A stretch of 64,000 bases of DNA from Acanthaster planci. Lineage: Eukaryota; Echinodermata; Asteroidea; Valvatida; Acanthasteridae. Of this stretch, positions 26,323 to 37,199 are shown in pieces. Below the pieces are notes generated by a model. It was given only the letters and a program-made list of their open reading frames with translations, was not told where the DNA came from and did not search any database. Location of the stretch: NCBI RefSeq assembly GCF_001949145.1, contig NW_019091464.1, forward strand, positions 561,355 through 625,354, in the 5' to 3' direction. Made by a program: the position numbers and the translations under genes. The first letter of the stretch is position 1. Each line of letters opens with the position of its first letter.

Positions 26323-27534
26323 GCAAGAATTCACCAACTCATGGTGCACAACCGTGAGCTCCTGATGCACCAGCAAGAACTAGTCCTGCACATCCAGGAA
26401 CTAGAGATGAAGCTCAGTGGTACTTCGCCCAGCCCCGGTAACCCGTTTACCAACATGCAGCAGACGCCCACGGCCCAGCCTATGGCCCAGCCCACGGCCC
26501 AGCCCGCTGAGGTGACCATACCCAAGCCGGGGGATGTCCTCCTGCCAGAGTTTCCTTTGCTGGCCGACAGCCTGCCCTTTGACCTGGTGGACCGGAACAC
26601 GGAGGAACCCGAACCAGAGGATCTGTTCGACAACTATGAAGCCATCAAGAAGCATCGGGAGGAGACCAACCAGATGAACATCTCGCAGAAGCAAGCAGGG
26701 GATCGGAGTAGCGGCAGCACTTCAGACAGCAACAACGACATCTTCGGCCGTGGTCCCACCCTCCCGGATGGCCACAATGCTGACGATTATGATGACCTGA
26801 ATGAGAGCCAGGAGGAGTTGGTCACCACCAGCCTGAAGAAGCTCAACATCCTCTCCGACCCCCCTGAGGGCGACAGCTTTGGCCCTGCTGAACGGGACAT
26901 GTTTGAGACGCCCACCATCGAGCGGCCCAAGAAGATGGGCAGAGAGCGCGCCTCGACACCCAACGATGGGGTCCGGGTGATTGTGCCGGTTCCCATGCAG
27001 GACTCGACAGGGAACAAGCTGGAGCTGAACGTCTCCCCCCTGGCAGAGGCTCCGGCCAGCAAATCACCGAAGCAGCGCCGCCGGCATCCTCACAGTAGCA
27101 AGCCACAGAGACAACAGCAACAAAAGCAGCAACAGGAGGAACAATATCCAAACTTGTTTGAGATTTCCACCAACAACAACAGCAGCGGTCTGACCGACTC
27201 CTCGGGGACATTAACCGAGCGATCACCCCTCAACATCAACTTCAACCACAACTCCCAAGGCCAGAGCCTCTCCGATTCCAGGCTGACAAATGCCAGCAAC
27301 CACTTCTCCCAGCCTGTCCTCCATTCCACTTCTCTGAGTATCCACAGCCCTGGGGCTCTGTCGGAGGGCAGCCTGAGTCCCCATGGCAATGAGCTGTCAA
27401 TTCCAGAAACCAAACTCCACATCAGTTTCTCCGACGATGAAAACACAGAGAACTCAGAAGACTCCGGTGTTCCTCGACCGCCCAGGGCACTAGAGGCCCT
27501 GAACTTTGATGAGTTAGAAGTTTTAGAGACATAG
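26323..27534 (+). CDS. NOS1AP: NOS1AP-like adaptor, terminal coding exon G (coiled coil end and disordered tail)
   Basis: Phase 0 follows an AATAG acceptor, and the frame runs 403 codons to TAG at 27532-27534. It opens with ARIHQLMVHNRELLMHQQEL, the end of the coiled coil (human ARVHQLLLQNKDMLQ...), up to ELEMKLSG. The tail is disordered: an AQP repeat block (AQPMAQPTAQPA), acidic patches, a basic stretch KQRRRHPHSSKPQ, a poly-Gln run, and Ser/Asn-rich sequence. The last residues are NFDELEVLET. Vertebrate NOS1AP ends in -EIAV, a PDZ ligand. The ending here (L-E-T) is not a standard PDZ ligand, so binding to NOS through that route is doubtful. Codon choice is GC-rich compared with the flanks, as expected for real coding sequence. 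Confidence 0.95.
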   Translation, partial: ARIHQLMVHNRELLMHQQELVLHIQELEMKLSGTSPSPGNPFTNMQQTPTAQPMAQPTAQPAEVTIPKPGDVLLPEFPLLADSLPFDLVDRNTEEPEPEDLFDNYEAIKKHREETNQMNISQKQAGDRSSGSTSDSNNDIFGRGPTLPDGHNADDYDDLNESQEELVTTSLKKLNILSDPPEGDSFGPAERDMFETPTIERPKKMGRERASTPNDGVRVIVPVPMQDSTGNKLELNVSPLAEAPASKSPKQRRRHPHSSKPQRQQQQKQQQEEQYPNLFEISTNNNSSGLTDSSGTLTERSPLNINFNHNSQGQSLSDSRLTNASNHFSQPVLHSTSLSIHSPGALSEGSLSPHGNELSIPETKLHISFSDDENTENSEDSGVPRPPRALEALNFDELEVLET

Positions 27535-27924
27535 AACTGGCCAGCAGTGGGTCGGACTCTTTAATCACTTCAACCTGCCAATCTGCTTGGCATGTTACTG
27601 CAATGACTGAGCCGCATTCCAGTGAGATATTTGGTGGCTACAGCTTTGACTCTGCCCTTTCCATGCAGAGGTGAATATTCACAGCTGTGGACAACAATAC
27701 CTGTTTTGGATGTTATCGAAGAAATGTTTGACTCCATAGTTAGTGTCATTTGGGTGTTTTGGAATGGTGAAGTTGCTTACAGATTAGCCAAACTCCGACT
27801 TCTCCAACATCACAGCATGGAATCAATTTTCATGGTGTTCTGAGGCAGAAAAGATTTGCGCAGCAAATTTAAGTCCTGAGCGAAAATCAGTGTACAGAGT
27901 CCTTTGCTTGGGGACATGTTACCA

Positions 27925-28110
27925 AAATTTGGCCCCAAGTTAATGGAGGTGCCATGCAGGAAATGTCGCTTAGCAACTTTTTCTAAGCAAAATTCCGCTG
28001 AGAGCCAGTCACAAAAGATAGGCATTGTGGGACAATTTGGCTGGTAACCAATTTGTGCTAAGTGAAGACTTTTATTGCCTACAAGCCAAACTGCTCTGTG
28101 AACTGGACTT
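27925..28110. repeat. Divergent MITE-like stretch in the 3' UTR
   Basis: The stretch GGAGGTGCCATGCAGG, GCTTAGCAAC, TCTAAGCAAAATTC and GGCATTGTGGGACA resembles the interior of the element family seen at 12344 and 50300. The termini are lost. Assignment is by pattern only. Confidence 0.35.
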
Positions 28111-30141
28111 CTTCGTGTATGCACTCGGCACTTCCTTGAAACTAGTGCCCTGACCTGGGTTCAAATTTTGTGCTACAGGTTTATAGTTTTTCAATTTAAT
28201 CCAGAATGCATCTGAATGCAGGTCTGAGATTTTCTAAGCAGTTTTGGACTGCCAGCTTGTAATTGCATGGCTGTAAAAGGCATAATTGCAAAAGTTTTTA
28301 ATACAAGCATAGATGCATATGGCATGTCAGGGTGCTGTACAGATGCTAAAAAAGCAACATGGACTCTGAAAACAAATGATTTGTATCATAGAGGGTCTGA
28401 GAGTGAAGTCTGACATAACGTGAAAAGATGAGAATGCATCATCACGGTTAATGGGTTGCCTAACTGCCTTGTGAAGTCAACGTGGACATTGCATGCCATT
28501 GTGGGTAACATTCTCACATTCCTTATGTAGTGTTGATCCCAAACCATCAGAGTACACAGAATCACTTTGGTCAGATCCTAGGGAAATTGGAAGCTAACAA
28601 TTACCCTGGGATTTAGGCGTTGAGTGTCCAATCATTTGGGATGGATGGAACGTTCCATTTGGAACGCCTTGGAGTGTGGCATCACCATCAAAATACTGCC
28701 TAATGATGGCCTATGCACAAAGTTGACGGTTCCAATGAAATGGTCCAACGAGATGTAAATGTTCCCGACTTTTGAGACACTCCCTCAGAGTTAATAACTG
28801 TTGAAAAATATCGCTGCCGAAACATTTGTTTCGGAAAATGGATTGCAATCCATTCTGTGGTAGACATGCTATAGAAGGGTTTAGCGGTCGCTATTCGTAA
28901 TTTGTACAGGTTGTATATATTTTGAGAGTGGCATTGGGCGGTTATCTTGATTTGAAGCAAAATTGGCTCCGACAAGCACTGTCTGCTTGAGATGGGCCTT
29001 TCCCAATGCCACATGTAAATTGAGATGTACACGTAAGTTGTATAGTGAATTGGCGCCCTCAAAGAGGCAGGACTGTTGTTGATAATTCCTTGGAGGTACA
29101 TGTCGATCCTTTTCTGACAAATTTTTCCAAGCGGTAAATAAGCTCCATTAATGTAAATGAATAGGAATTGGAAATGAGGGAGAGACTACAACAGTGAACT
29201 TTTCACCAGGAAGACAGGTGTTGGATTCCATGATGGAATATCAAAGCCTGCGTCACTCTGAAGTTGCCTCAGAAGGTTGCATTTTTAAAAAAATGATAAA
29301 ATATCTTGCATGTATTTACTTATTCCATAATATTATATTTTGCGTTTTCCACAATGTGTTAGTCGACAAGTCATCCAGTCTCTGGTCAAATCACACAAGC
29401 CATTCCAAAAATGTGTAACGTTTCTCTTATTGTAGCCCAGGTTAATAGTGAACAAGCCTGTGATTGGTTTCTTGTAGGCCTACTCCATTGTCTGTTTTGG
29501 TAAACATGGCCGCCAAAATTGAAAGATAATTCATATTCACCAAGATCTTACAAAACAGATTGAAGCAAAGATCAAATTGGAGCACTATGTAAATAGCATA
29601 AACTTAACTGTGACATTAGTATGTCCATCTCACAGGGTATTTGATAGAAATTCAGAAATGTCTGACAATTCAGAAATTTGTGCAGAATATTTTTGATAAA
29701 AGCCTGTCTTGCACGCACGTCATTGTTTTTGAACTTGCCATGAAATGAACTCACTGGTATTCATGCAGCATCGTCTGTGTTCTGTAAATTGTTGAGATGT
29801 TAACGTTTTCAAGTGTGGTTTTCTGTCTAAAAAGGTTCCACCGAATTTAACTTTTGCCATGAATATAACTGTTTCTCCCAAACTGTTGTACATTTTGATT
29901 TACAAGTTATTTGAAAACATTCAGAAAGATTGTAACTTTTTCAAGAAATTCAATCCTAGTTCGTGTTTTGAAAAGTCTGAACAATCCCACCAATTGAAGG
30001 CATTATTTTGAAAAAAAAAGAGTTAATTTGGAACCGTGCTACAGTTTGCATTTTCTTGTCAATATTCCATTGAAAGTTAGGAGCATGTGTTATGTATTAA
30101 TCATTGTGTGAAAATCTAAAACAAATCATGTAAAACAAGTA

Positions 30142-30147
30142 AATAAA
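30142..30147 (+). terminator. Candidate poly(A) signal AATAAA (proximal)
   Basis: Canonical AATAAA, followed within 40 bases by a T/GT-rich stretch. It is the first canonical hexamer I found after the NOS1AP-like stop codon. Confidence 0.5.
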
Positions 30148-31544
30148 GTTTTTAACAGTAAGTGTAAAATTATTGTTTTAACTGAGTATTCCTGATGCAA
30201 AAGTGTGAAATATAGAAGAGACTAGAGCAAAGTGTATTTTTATGTGAAATGAAATTTATATAATTAGTATCTAGGCCTGCTGCATATTCATGTTAATAAT
30301 TTGAGATATATACATATTCATATTTATGGGCTGTCACGTGTAAACTCATTTTTTTAATTGTAAGTATATGTAAATGAGATTGGCATCATTGGGCTGCATG
30401 TTTCAAGGATGCATGCTTGCATGGTTACTTATGGTTGTATTCAGTTTTTAGTTTCTGAGATGGTGTTAAGTAGGTATACGTAGAGCTAGATTTTCGGCTA
30501 ATGTATTTGATGTCTTTTATTCTGTTTTTGTTAGTGGTCAGAAAGACTTTGGCTCTCACGTGATCGCCCTTTCCATCGATGTGGAATTTTTGACCAGAAA
30601 CAACAGGAATCTTGGAAATTGTATTTACTGGTATGCAAGATTGATGCATTAATCGTTCATCTGTTCATGTTTTTTGTTCCCTGACATTTTCTCCAACCTT
30701 GCTATTAGTTGTTTCTTGTGGTGTCATTGTCCAACGTTTTTGCTAAGTTGCTTTAGGGTGGACAATGACATGCATAACTCCAGTCATAATTCAGCCAAAT
30801 GGTCATGGCAAGCATTCTGGTTGGAAAACGGTCTCCAGGAGCAATATTATCAATCAGGTTTAAAATTCTGTATTCAGAGGTGCTTTTAGTTTGATGTTTT
30901 CTTTTGTTTCTCAAAGTTATTTCTTAAAAGTTTTGGTTTCAGTTTGTTTTATATTTGCCAAAATATGTTCGGGTAGTCGGCAGTGGTCTTGTAAAATTAT
31001 GGTTTTCAGTATTATGAGTATAACTAAATCAGGTCGAGTGTTGGTGGCAAAATGTTGTTCTTTGGAATTAGGTGATGTAAAAATTGTAACATTGCATAGA
31101 TTTATGTTATTTAATTTGGTTAAACTGTTATTTAAAATGAAGGATTTGGTTGACCTCGGGGTTTATATTAGACAGGGGTAAGTTTGAGCAGTTAGAAATT
31201 GTCAACCTATGGTCAATTTTGACTGGTAAAGTATGTATGAAGTATATGCCGGTCACCAGGCAAAATCGACCAGTGGTTAACAGACGATTGAACTTGCCCC
31301 TAGATAAAGCAGCTGTGAAGTGTCTTCTAAGAATTCAAAATTTTATCACTTTCGACTTCTCGTTTCAAGGTTGAATTCAGACTTCCATAATTTCTTTGTG
31401 ATTTCTTACCACTTTGAGCTCTTTTGTTCGTAGTTTATGTAGTTGTATGTTATAAAACACCACCACAGTTGGGACTTTAGTTTAAGTATTCTTGTGAAAC
31501 ATGAACCGTATTTCAAAGATCGACTTGCACCGGGGATATGTAAA

Positions 31545-31787
31545 TTAATTTTGGATTTTTGCCCTGCCTGACCTGTCTTTTTTAATACTGTATGCTTATT
31601 GTATGCCTTTGAAGACTTGTGAAAAAACCCACAAGCGTGCAAGACGTCTGCACTAGTAAGCAGAAGGTCTTGGGGTAGAGTCCCACCTGAGTACGCTTGT
31701 AGATTTTTTTCACAAGCCTTCAGGAGCATACACTGAGCATACAGTGTTAAAAAATACACGTCGGGCAGGGCAAAAATCCAAAATTAA
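31545..31787. mobile_element. Fold-back element with TTAA flanks and tRNA-half-like centre
   Basis: The arms are long inverted copies: TTTTGGATTTTTGCCCTGCC on the left and GGCAGGGCAAAAATCCAAAA on the right, continuing imperfectly for about 90 bp each. TTAA lies directly outside both arms, as in piggyBac-type insertions, although the ends do not start with CCC. The centre (31640-31692) has a 5-bp stem TCTGC/GCAGA with an 8-base loop, followed by CTTGGGGTAGAGTCCCACC, which resembles a tRNA T-arm. Confidence 0.7.
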
Positions 31788-31967
31788 TCAAGAACCCGTT
31801 TTATATATTAGAATGCATTTATGTATTGAGCAGCCACCAAAAACGGTTAGCGGTTAATTATTCAGTTATGTAAATTTTTATCATTTGCCAATGCCAGCCA
31901 TGTTGTGTTAAATATAAGTAATATGTATGGTGTTATTTTATGTAATCACACAATATTTGCTTAAGGG

Positions 31968-31973
31968 AATAAA
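31968..31973 (+). terminator. Candidate poly(A) signal AATAAA (distal)
   Basis: AATAAA followed by GTATTTAGTGCC and TGGTGTCCGTG, which is GT-rich. If used, it would extend the NOS1AP-like 3' UTR to about 4.4 kb. Confidence 0.4.
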
Positions 31974-32404
31974 AGATCTTCAAGACAGTGAAGGGTTGTA
32001 TTTAGTGCCTTATGGTGTCCGTGCTTGAGTAATCGAAAGAGCTTGTAGCAAGCAAACATCTTCGTATACACACCACTAGTGGATGCTTGTTCGCGTGCGA
32101 TTTACACCTGCAACATTTATTCCAGCGCAGGTGACTTAAGTACCACTTTTAGCAATGTCTCCACACCTTCACGTTCCAAAAGTCATATAATTATTGCATA
32201 CTTCTTGACAAAAGTTCCAATCCGTCTCGGCCAGTAGAAGTGTGCAAAGTGGATTTAAGCGAGAACAAAAAATGGCTTTCAAGAGGTGAGAAATTTGACC
32301 ATTTTGGAATTCGTAAATTTACGAACGTAGTAAATTTACGAACGAACCTCATGCCCAGAAATAACTGATAAATAAAATGATTGCTAAAAGCACATAAAGA
32401 TAGT

Positions 32405-32500
32405 AGTAAGACTTAGGTCCCTCGAAAATTATTCTTTGAGGTAAGCTGTCATTTTGAGGGTGCGTGTTAAGACGCATTTTTCGAAATTGTCAGCAGTTCG
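32405..32500 (+). repeat. Dispersed repeat fragment, left part (same family as 55065-55355)
   Basis: AATTATTCTTT, GTAAGCTGT and a shared GTGT..AAGA.GCATT block align with 55085-55215 in the same orientation. Only the left part of the element is present. Confidence 0.4.
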
Positions 32501-32563
32501 TTTCCTATTCGGCGAAGCTCGCTCAAGTGTTCATGCGACGCACCTGTGCTCCTTTGCTATTGA

Positions 32564-32792
32564 CATGGGCGGAGATTTTTTTTATCGCATGAGGGAGGGG
32601 GCATGATTTCTCAAAGATCAGTACGGCCTCCATCCCAGGTGAGATTGTGACGCTGGCAAGCGCGGAGTACATTTTGAAAATGATGCGCACTGTCAGTGAT
32701 TTGAGAAGTGGGGTGATTGTTATATTAGTAATATTTCTCACTTCAAAAGGTTGGGGGATACACCCCCATCCTCCAGGGGTATCTCCGCCCAT
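32564..32792. repeat. Segment bounded by inverted CATGGGCGGAGAT
   Basis: CATGGGCGGAGAT near 32566 is mirrored by ATCTCCGCCCATG near 32780. A minus-strand frame of about 89 codons spans the segment (MGGDTPGGWGCIP at its start). I do not recognise the frame. The inverted ends suggest a small mobile element or a self-contained repeat unit. Confidence 0.35.
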
Positions 32793-34901
32793 GGCTGCTT
32801 ATTTTATTTTGACCACCCAAAGTCGTTCCTCAGAGCAATGCACCAAGTAAAGTCTCTCCTTTTTGGCAAGAAGCAGGAAGCTTTAACAGGTTTCGATCAT
32901 CATCACATACGAGTAAAAGTCATAGATCTGCGTATGGTGCTCTTTGAAATCCTCAGTGGCCAAAACGTGGTACTCCAAGACGTTCATTTAAAGGGCACTT
33001 CCTGGTGTTTGGCATTGTAACAACACACAGTCCACGATTTTCAACGCAACCTCAAAGTTGCTTCTTCTGTTACTGTAGTTATTTCCATCTCCTTTGAAAA
33101 AATCAGAAATTGAACAATTTGAACTTCGATACAATTGGTATGAGCTTATTTTCGCCCTCCGTTTTTAGCGTGCATGAGTTCCGCGGTCTGTCAGCTTTTC
33201 AACCTTCTTCCATGATCCTTATTGAAAGATCCTTATCTTGTCTGTCTTGAAACTGCAAACTGCCCCGCGCTAAAAATGGTACCCCGTATGACCCTCCAGA
33301 GATTTATGCCCCCCCTCCCTTACATTTATGATTCCTTAATTAACCACCCATAATCCACCCTGTCTCTAACCTAATCTATATAATAAATCTATATAATCAA
33401 CAAACAATGAACATAAAAAATAAGACTAAGTGTCTCTCGAAATTCTTACCGTGCACCCAACAGGCCCGACACAGTTGCGATCTAGACCTGTACCATCCCC
33501 AATTCATGAACATGGGGACCAGTGTAAACTAAGTTGAATTGGCCAGAAATGACAAAAAATGTTATTCATAATCACTTAGTTGACAAAATAAACAACAGGA
33601 TCACATTTCAACTTAAAAAACAACAAGTGGGCCCTAATTATTCGCAGTGCCTGAGTCGACTATTTTTAATGATATTAATTAAGGTGATACGTTAAAACTA
33701 CATACATGCATGCACTAGACAACAGATAAGAGGGCGAAAAGCAAGATGTAAAAACTTGCTGAACTTTTTGGGATTCAAGAAACAAACTCTAGTATTTGTT
33801 TTTAAATAGTGAAATGACCGTGTTACACATAAGTCGACAGTACGGGATTAATTTTGGGCTTCTTCGCATAACCTTTGAGCATGAAAAAACACTAAGGACC
33901 ACTCGGAGAAACGTATTCTTCGGCGTCCGCAAAATAGCTGAATTGTGATCTGTATGCAGGCCCGTTGCCTGACCAGAGACTAGGGGCGGGGTTCGTCAAA
34001 CCCAAAAGTGGAACTTTGGGCACTGTGAACACATATTTTTATACAAAGGCCTATCGTAATGTGTTTTGAACACAATATCAACAAGTTCCATGTTTGTCGC
34101 GAACCGAAGGACGCATGCAAGACTTTCATAGGTCCCCTACTTCAGTTTTCAATAGTCACGGCGTATTGTGAATTGGCCTGGTATATGAATTTGCTCTTCA
34201 CCCTGCACCTTGAATCGGGAGCTGGGAGACGAGTGAATGATATGAACATAATTATTAAAAAATCTCAGAAAATCCCACATAAATTTCAGAAGTTCTACAA
34301 AAGTGATAAATTCTAGTAAATCATTACCCCCCCCACTCACTTAACTAAAAATGAAAAAAAAATATTTTGAGGCGCATTTCATTTTGCAGTTCGGGGAAAA
34401 AAAATCGGAAAATCGGAATATGTCACCGGAACTTTGTAGCAGTCAATGAAATCGACATTTATGAATCAGAATATTTAGAGTTTGATTTAATTTCACCTTT
34501 TGTGAAACTGGGGGTAAAACATTGCTTCATATACAAACATTCGTAGCGAAAAGTCGAAGTGCCCGTATGGTCCGCGCCACTCTCCGGAGCGCATTCTTCA
34601 ATTTGTAGGCCTAATATGAAGCAGCGCGCGAACCAGTGTTTTCATTGAACCTAAACTTTCTCGAGTCGTCGAAATTATTTTAGTGTCCTTGCTGGGTGAG
34701 CCAGGCAGCATTTCTTGTGAAGACCAGTAAAATGATAAACAACATGGATTGCACAACCGTAAAAGACAAAAACGAACAGACGGACCACAATTTGTGAGGT
34801 GTGAATAGTACTTACGGTGCATTTAAAAAGTCTATTCAGCCTTTCTGGACTGTTTTTCTTCATTTCTAACACGTGAGTAGAGCCAACGTAAACGGTAACC
34901 A

Positions 34902-35012
34902 ATGAAAAAAATGACTGCCTTGTCCCCGCCCACGCCCGGAATGCTTCGCCGCTGGTACGCGTGGCTGGCTGGCGCGTGGCGGCGACTCAGGTTCAAGTCG
35001 GCTGCGCTGCAG
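34902..35012 (+). CDS. Tentative first coding exon in CpG-rich DNA
   Basis: Two in-frame ATGs (34902 and 34911) open a frame of 37 codons. It encodes MKKMTALSPP, then LRRWYAWLAGAWRRLRFKSA, ending CTGCAG before GTATGG. The segment is GC- and CpG-rich in an AT-rich neighbourhood and contains GC-box-like CCCCGCCC. The Arg/Trp-rich, acid-free N-terminus would suit a mitochondrial presequence. No downstream exon has been connected, and I do not recognise the protein, so this may be chance. Confidence 0.25.
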
Positions 35013-36166
35013 GTATGGCGCGGCGTAGACTGGTTTCATTTTTTAAATGTTGCCGTTTAAACCGCCTGCAGTTCATTATAAACCGCCTGAGAATCAATTT
35101 ATAAACTGCGGCATATATTTTGAAAATTACGGAATATTAAAATTATATATTTATTGGAAAAAAAAACAACACCAATGAGCGGAACTCGGAAGCGAAGGGG
35201 GGGGGGCACGTGCCTGGTACATTCTGACGTATTACAACGAAATCTTCGTTACATTTATTTACAAATAAAAAGGTTGGTGCCTTCGAGGCGCGTATGTAAC
35301 ATACTCCTGCGCACGACGTCACGTAGGGACTGATGCAGTAAATAAGCCAAAAACTACTTGCGCAGGCCAAATCACTATTTGTATGTACTCAAATTCTCTA
35401 CGAAATAGAAGATTTTGTGGTTCATGAACTTATAGATTTGTAGAAAAGACATGTTTAGGCGGGCAAAGAGAATATCAAATTGTGTCTGAGTGAGATTTGG
35501 AAGAAATCGGTGCATGGGAACGGTTTCGTTATTTTTCGAGAAGTGTAGGCATCGATATTTCAAAACGGTGAGGGGCTCCGCGACTGCATTTTAGGGGTGA
35601 TCTTCCATGGAAATAAAATTTTTCAAAAGTCATCAGTTGATGAAAGGAACTTTGAAAAGAAAATGAAAAATCATAAACTGGGCTTTCATTTGATGTACGT
35701 CTCGAACGCCTGAGAAACTTGGGAGTATTTTTCCTTATTTTTTGAAGTTCGGGTGTTTATCACTGTTGGCTACGGCAGTTTATTTACTGTCCTGAACCGA
35801 CCGAAGGCCTGTCCTTGGTGACATTAATCGGAGCAGCTGCAGCACATGACGAAAAGTCGGACTTTTTTTTATACCAGGCACGAAATGAGACAGAGGGGTA
35901 GCCCCTCCCCCCACAAGTCCAATCCACTCCCCAGCCTATTGTCACTTAACACATCCCCCCCCCCCCGATGTCTGAAAGGAATTCCTGAGATACCAGTGTA
36001 ACAATGACCAACACAAAGGCGGGGGAGGGGTTCTCTCTGTCCCATAGTTCGCTTCTTATGCTTTTTTTGTTTTTTTTTACCAAAGCGAAGCGGGGCTACC
36101 TGTACGATCTTTGGACTTGTTGTCAACAACGGGTGAGGCGCTAGTCTTAGCCAGGCACTCCGTGTA
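35013..36166. other. Intergenic or intronic stretch
   Basis: I see no supported gene. It contains homopolymer runs (G9 near 35199 and C13 near 35955) and otherwise unassigned sequence. Confidence 0.5.
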
Positions 36167-36174
36167 TGACGTCA
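36167..36174. promoter_or_regulatory. Perfect cAMP-response element TGACGTCA
   Basis: The palindromic full CRE lies 123 bp upstream of the candidate start codon at 36298, in CpG-rich DNA. Position and context suit a promoter. This is inference from the motif alone. Confidence 0.4.
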
Positions 36175-36297
36175 CCACGCCAAACTAACGCCGCAAGAAA
36201 ACCATTTACAGAAGAACACGGGTGGCGAACCTACCGGACAGACACGTGGGTGCGTGCACCGGTGGCATACGAGCACGTTGAGTGACGCTAGTAAGGT

Positions 36298-36369
36298 ATG
36301 GTGAGCACATGGTGGTCAACACGTAAGAAACTTGACTTTGAGGAATCGCTGACACTCCTACGTGATGGA
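36298..36369 (+). CDS. Tentative first coding exon (24 codons, gene unknown)
   Basis: ATG with G at +4 follows two in-frame stop codons (TAG, TAA). The frame encodes MVSTWWSTRKKLDFEESLTL and then LRDG, followed directly by a consensus donor GTAAGT. CpG-rich sequence and a CRE lie just upstream. The layout looks like a promoter and first exon. I could not find the second exon; the LINE at 37.2-40.5 kb would sit in the first intron. No family is recognised. Confidence 0.35.
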
Positions 36370-37199
36370 GTAAGTACACTGTATTTTGCTTTTATAATGA
36401 TTCTACACTTACAATGCTTAAGTTAGGAATCAACACTAGGCATGCCAAGGCTACAGTACATAGGCCTATGTACTGTACATGTACATGGCCCATTTAAGTG
36501 AAAATGCCGACATGAGCAACTTTAGTAGGCCGCCCCCCTGTATGCACATTTAGATTTTGCACACATCTTACAAATTGTTTATCCCTCCCAAGCGAGTTGG
36601 GTCTTATGATTAGCCCCACGCGTAGGGCTAAGTAGCTCTCTCTTACAATTTGTCTCTTTTTTGTCGCCACCACAGACAGATTGTAAAAGAGAGCCACTAC
36701 AACCCTACTTGTGGGGGCTAGTGTGATGATGTGCTCACGAGCAGCCATAATACTAGGCCATCCCATATCAGTATAAGCCCAAAAAGGTCCAAAATAAAGT
36801 TTTCGGAGTGCTAGCCCAACTTCACTCTGCCGGGCATGCAGGAATATTTGAATTTTTGAAATGATATTTGACGCGACTTCAGTATGATGATGTAGAGGAG
36901 TGAGGGCGCGATCGTTTTTAGCTCTGCAAAATTTGCAGTTTTAATCCATTTTATTGCTTTTGTTTTTAATCATCGTTGATGCATTTTGCTTTTAATTCTT
37001 TACTGGAATCTAGCATTTTTAACCTGTGTATTTTTTGCCTTTGAAGTCTGCGTGTTTTCTGCCTCGTTAGTCTACAGTCATTTGTCTCGGCCTGTGGGCT
37101 TTGTGCTGTGTGCAATTGCATGTGACCGCCATCTTGGATTTTTCTTTTTGCCTGATTTTAAATATGTCAATTCGTCAGCTTTGGAGTAGCCAACTTCTT
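36370..37199. other. Unassigned stretch before the LINE
   Basis: If the 36298 exon is real, this is intron. There is one GTACATGTAC run at 36476. No gene is seen. Confidence 0.45.

Larger units (their letters stand above)
27535..31990 (+). other. NOS1AP-like 3' UTR (probable extent)
   Basis: No splice-bounded coding exon follows the stop. The sequence becomes AT-rich and nearly free of TACATG motifs. AATAAA occurs at 30142-30147 and 31968-31973, each followed by GT-rich sequence, so the UTR could be about 2.6 or 4.4 kb. It contains a decayed MITE-like stretch near 28.0 kb and, if the longer form is used, a fold-back element at 31.55-31.79 kb. The extent is inferred. Confidence 0.5.
31990..34901. 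other. Gene-poor stretch downstream of NOS1AP
   Basis: I see no gene here. It holds a short palindrome TTCGTAAATTTACGAA and its repeat near 32311-32345, a dispersed-repeat fragment (about 32405-32500), and a segment bracketed by inverted CATGGGCGGAGAT copies (32564-32792). From about 34550 the CpG content rises. Confidence 0.6.

Noticed and set aside
26331-27446. Several minus-strand frames opposite the last NOS1AP exon
   Set aside because: They are shadows of the GC-rich coding exon on the plus strand.
28700-29101. Open frame of 133 codons on the minus strand
   Set aside because: It lies inside the probable 3' UTR of the NOS1AP-like gene, has low-complexity residue use and no recognisable motif.
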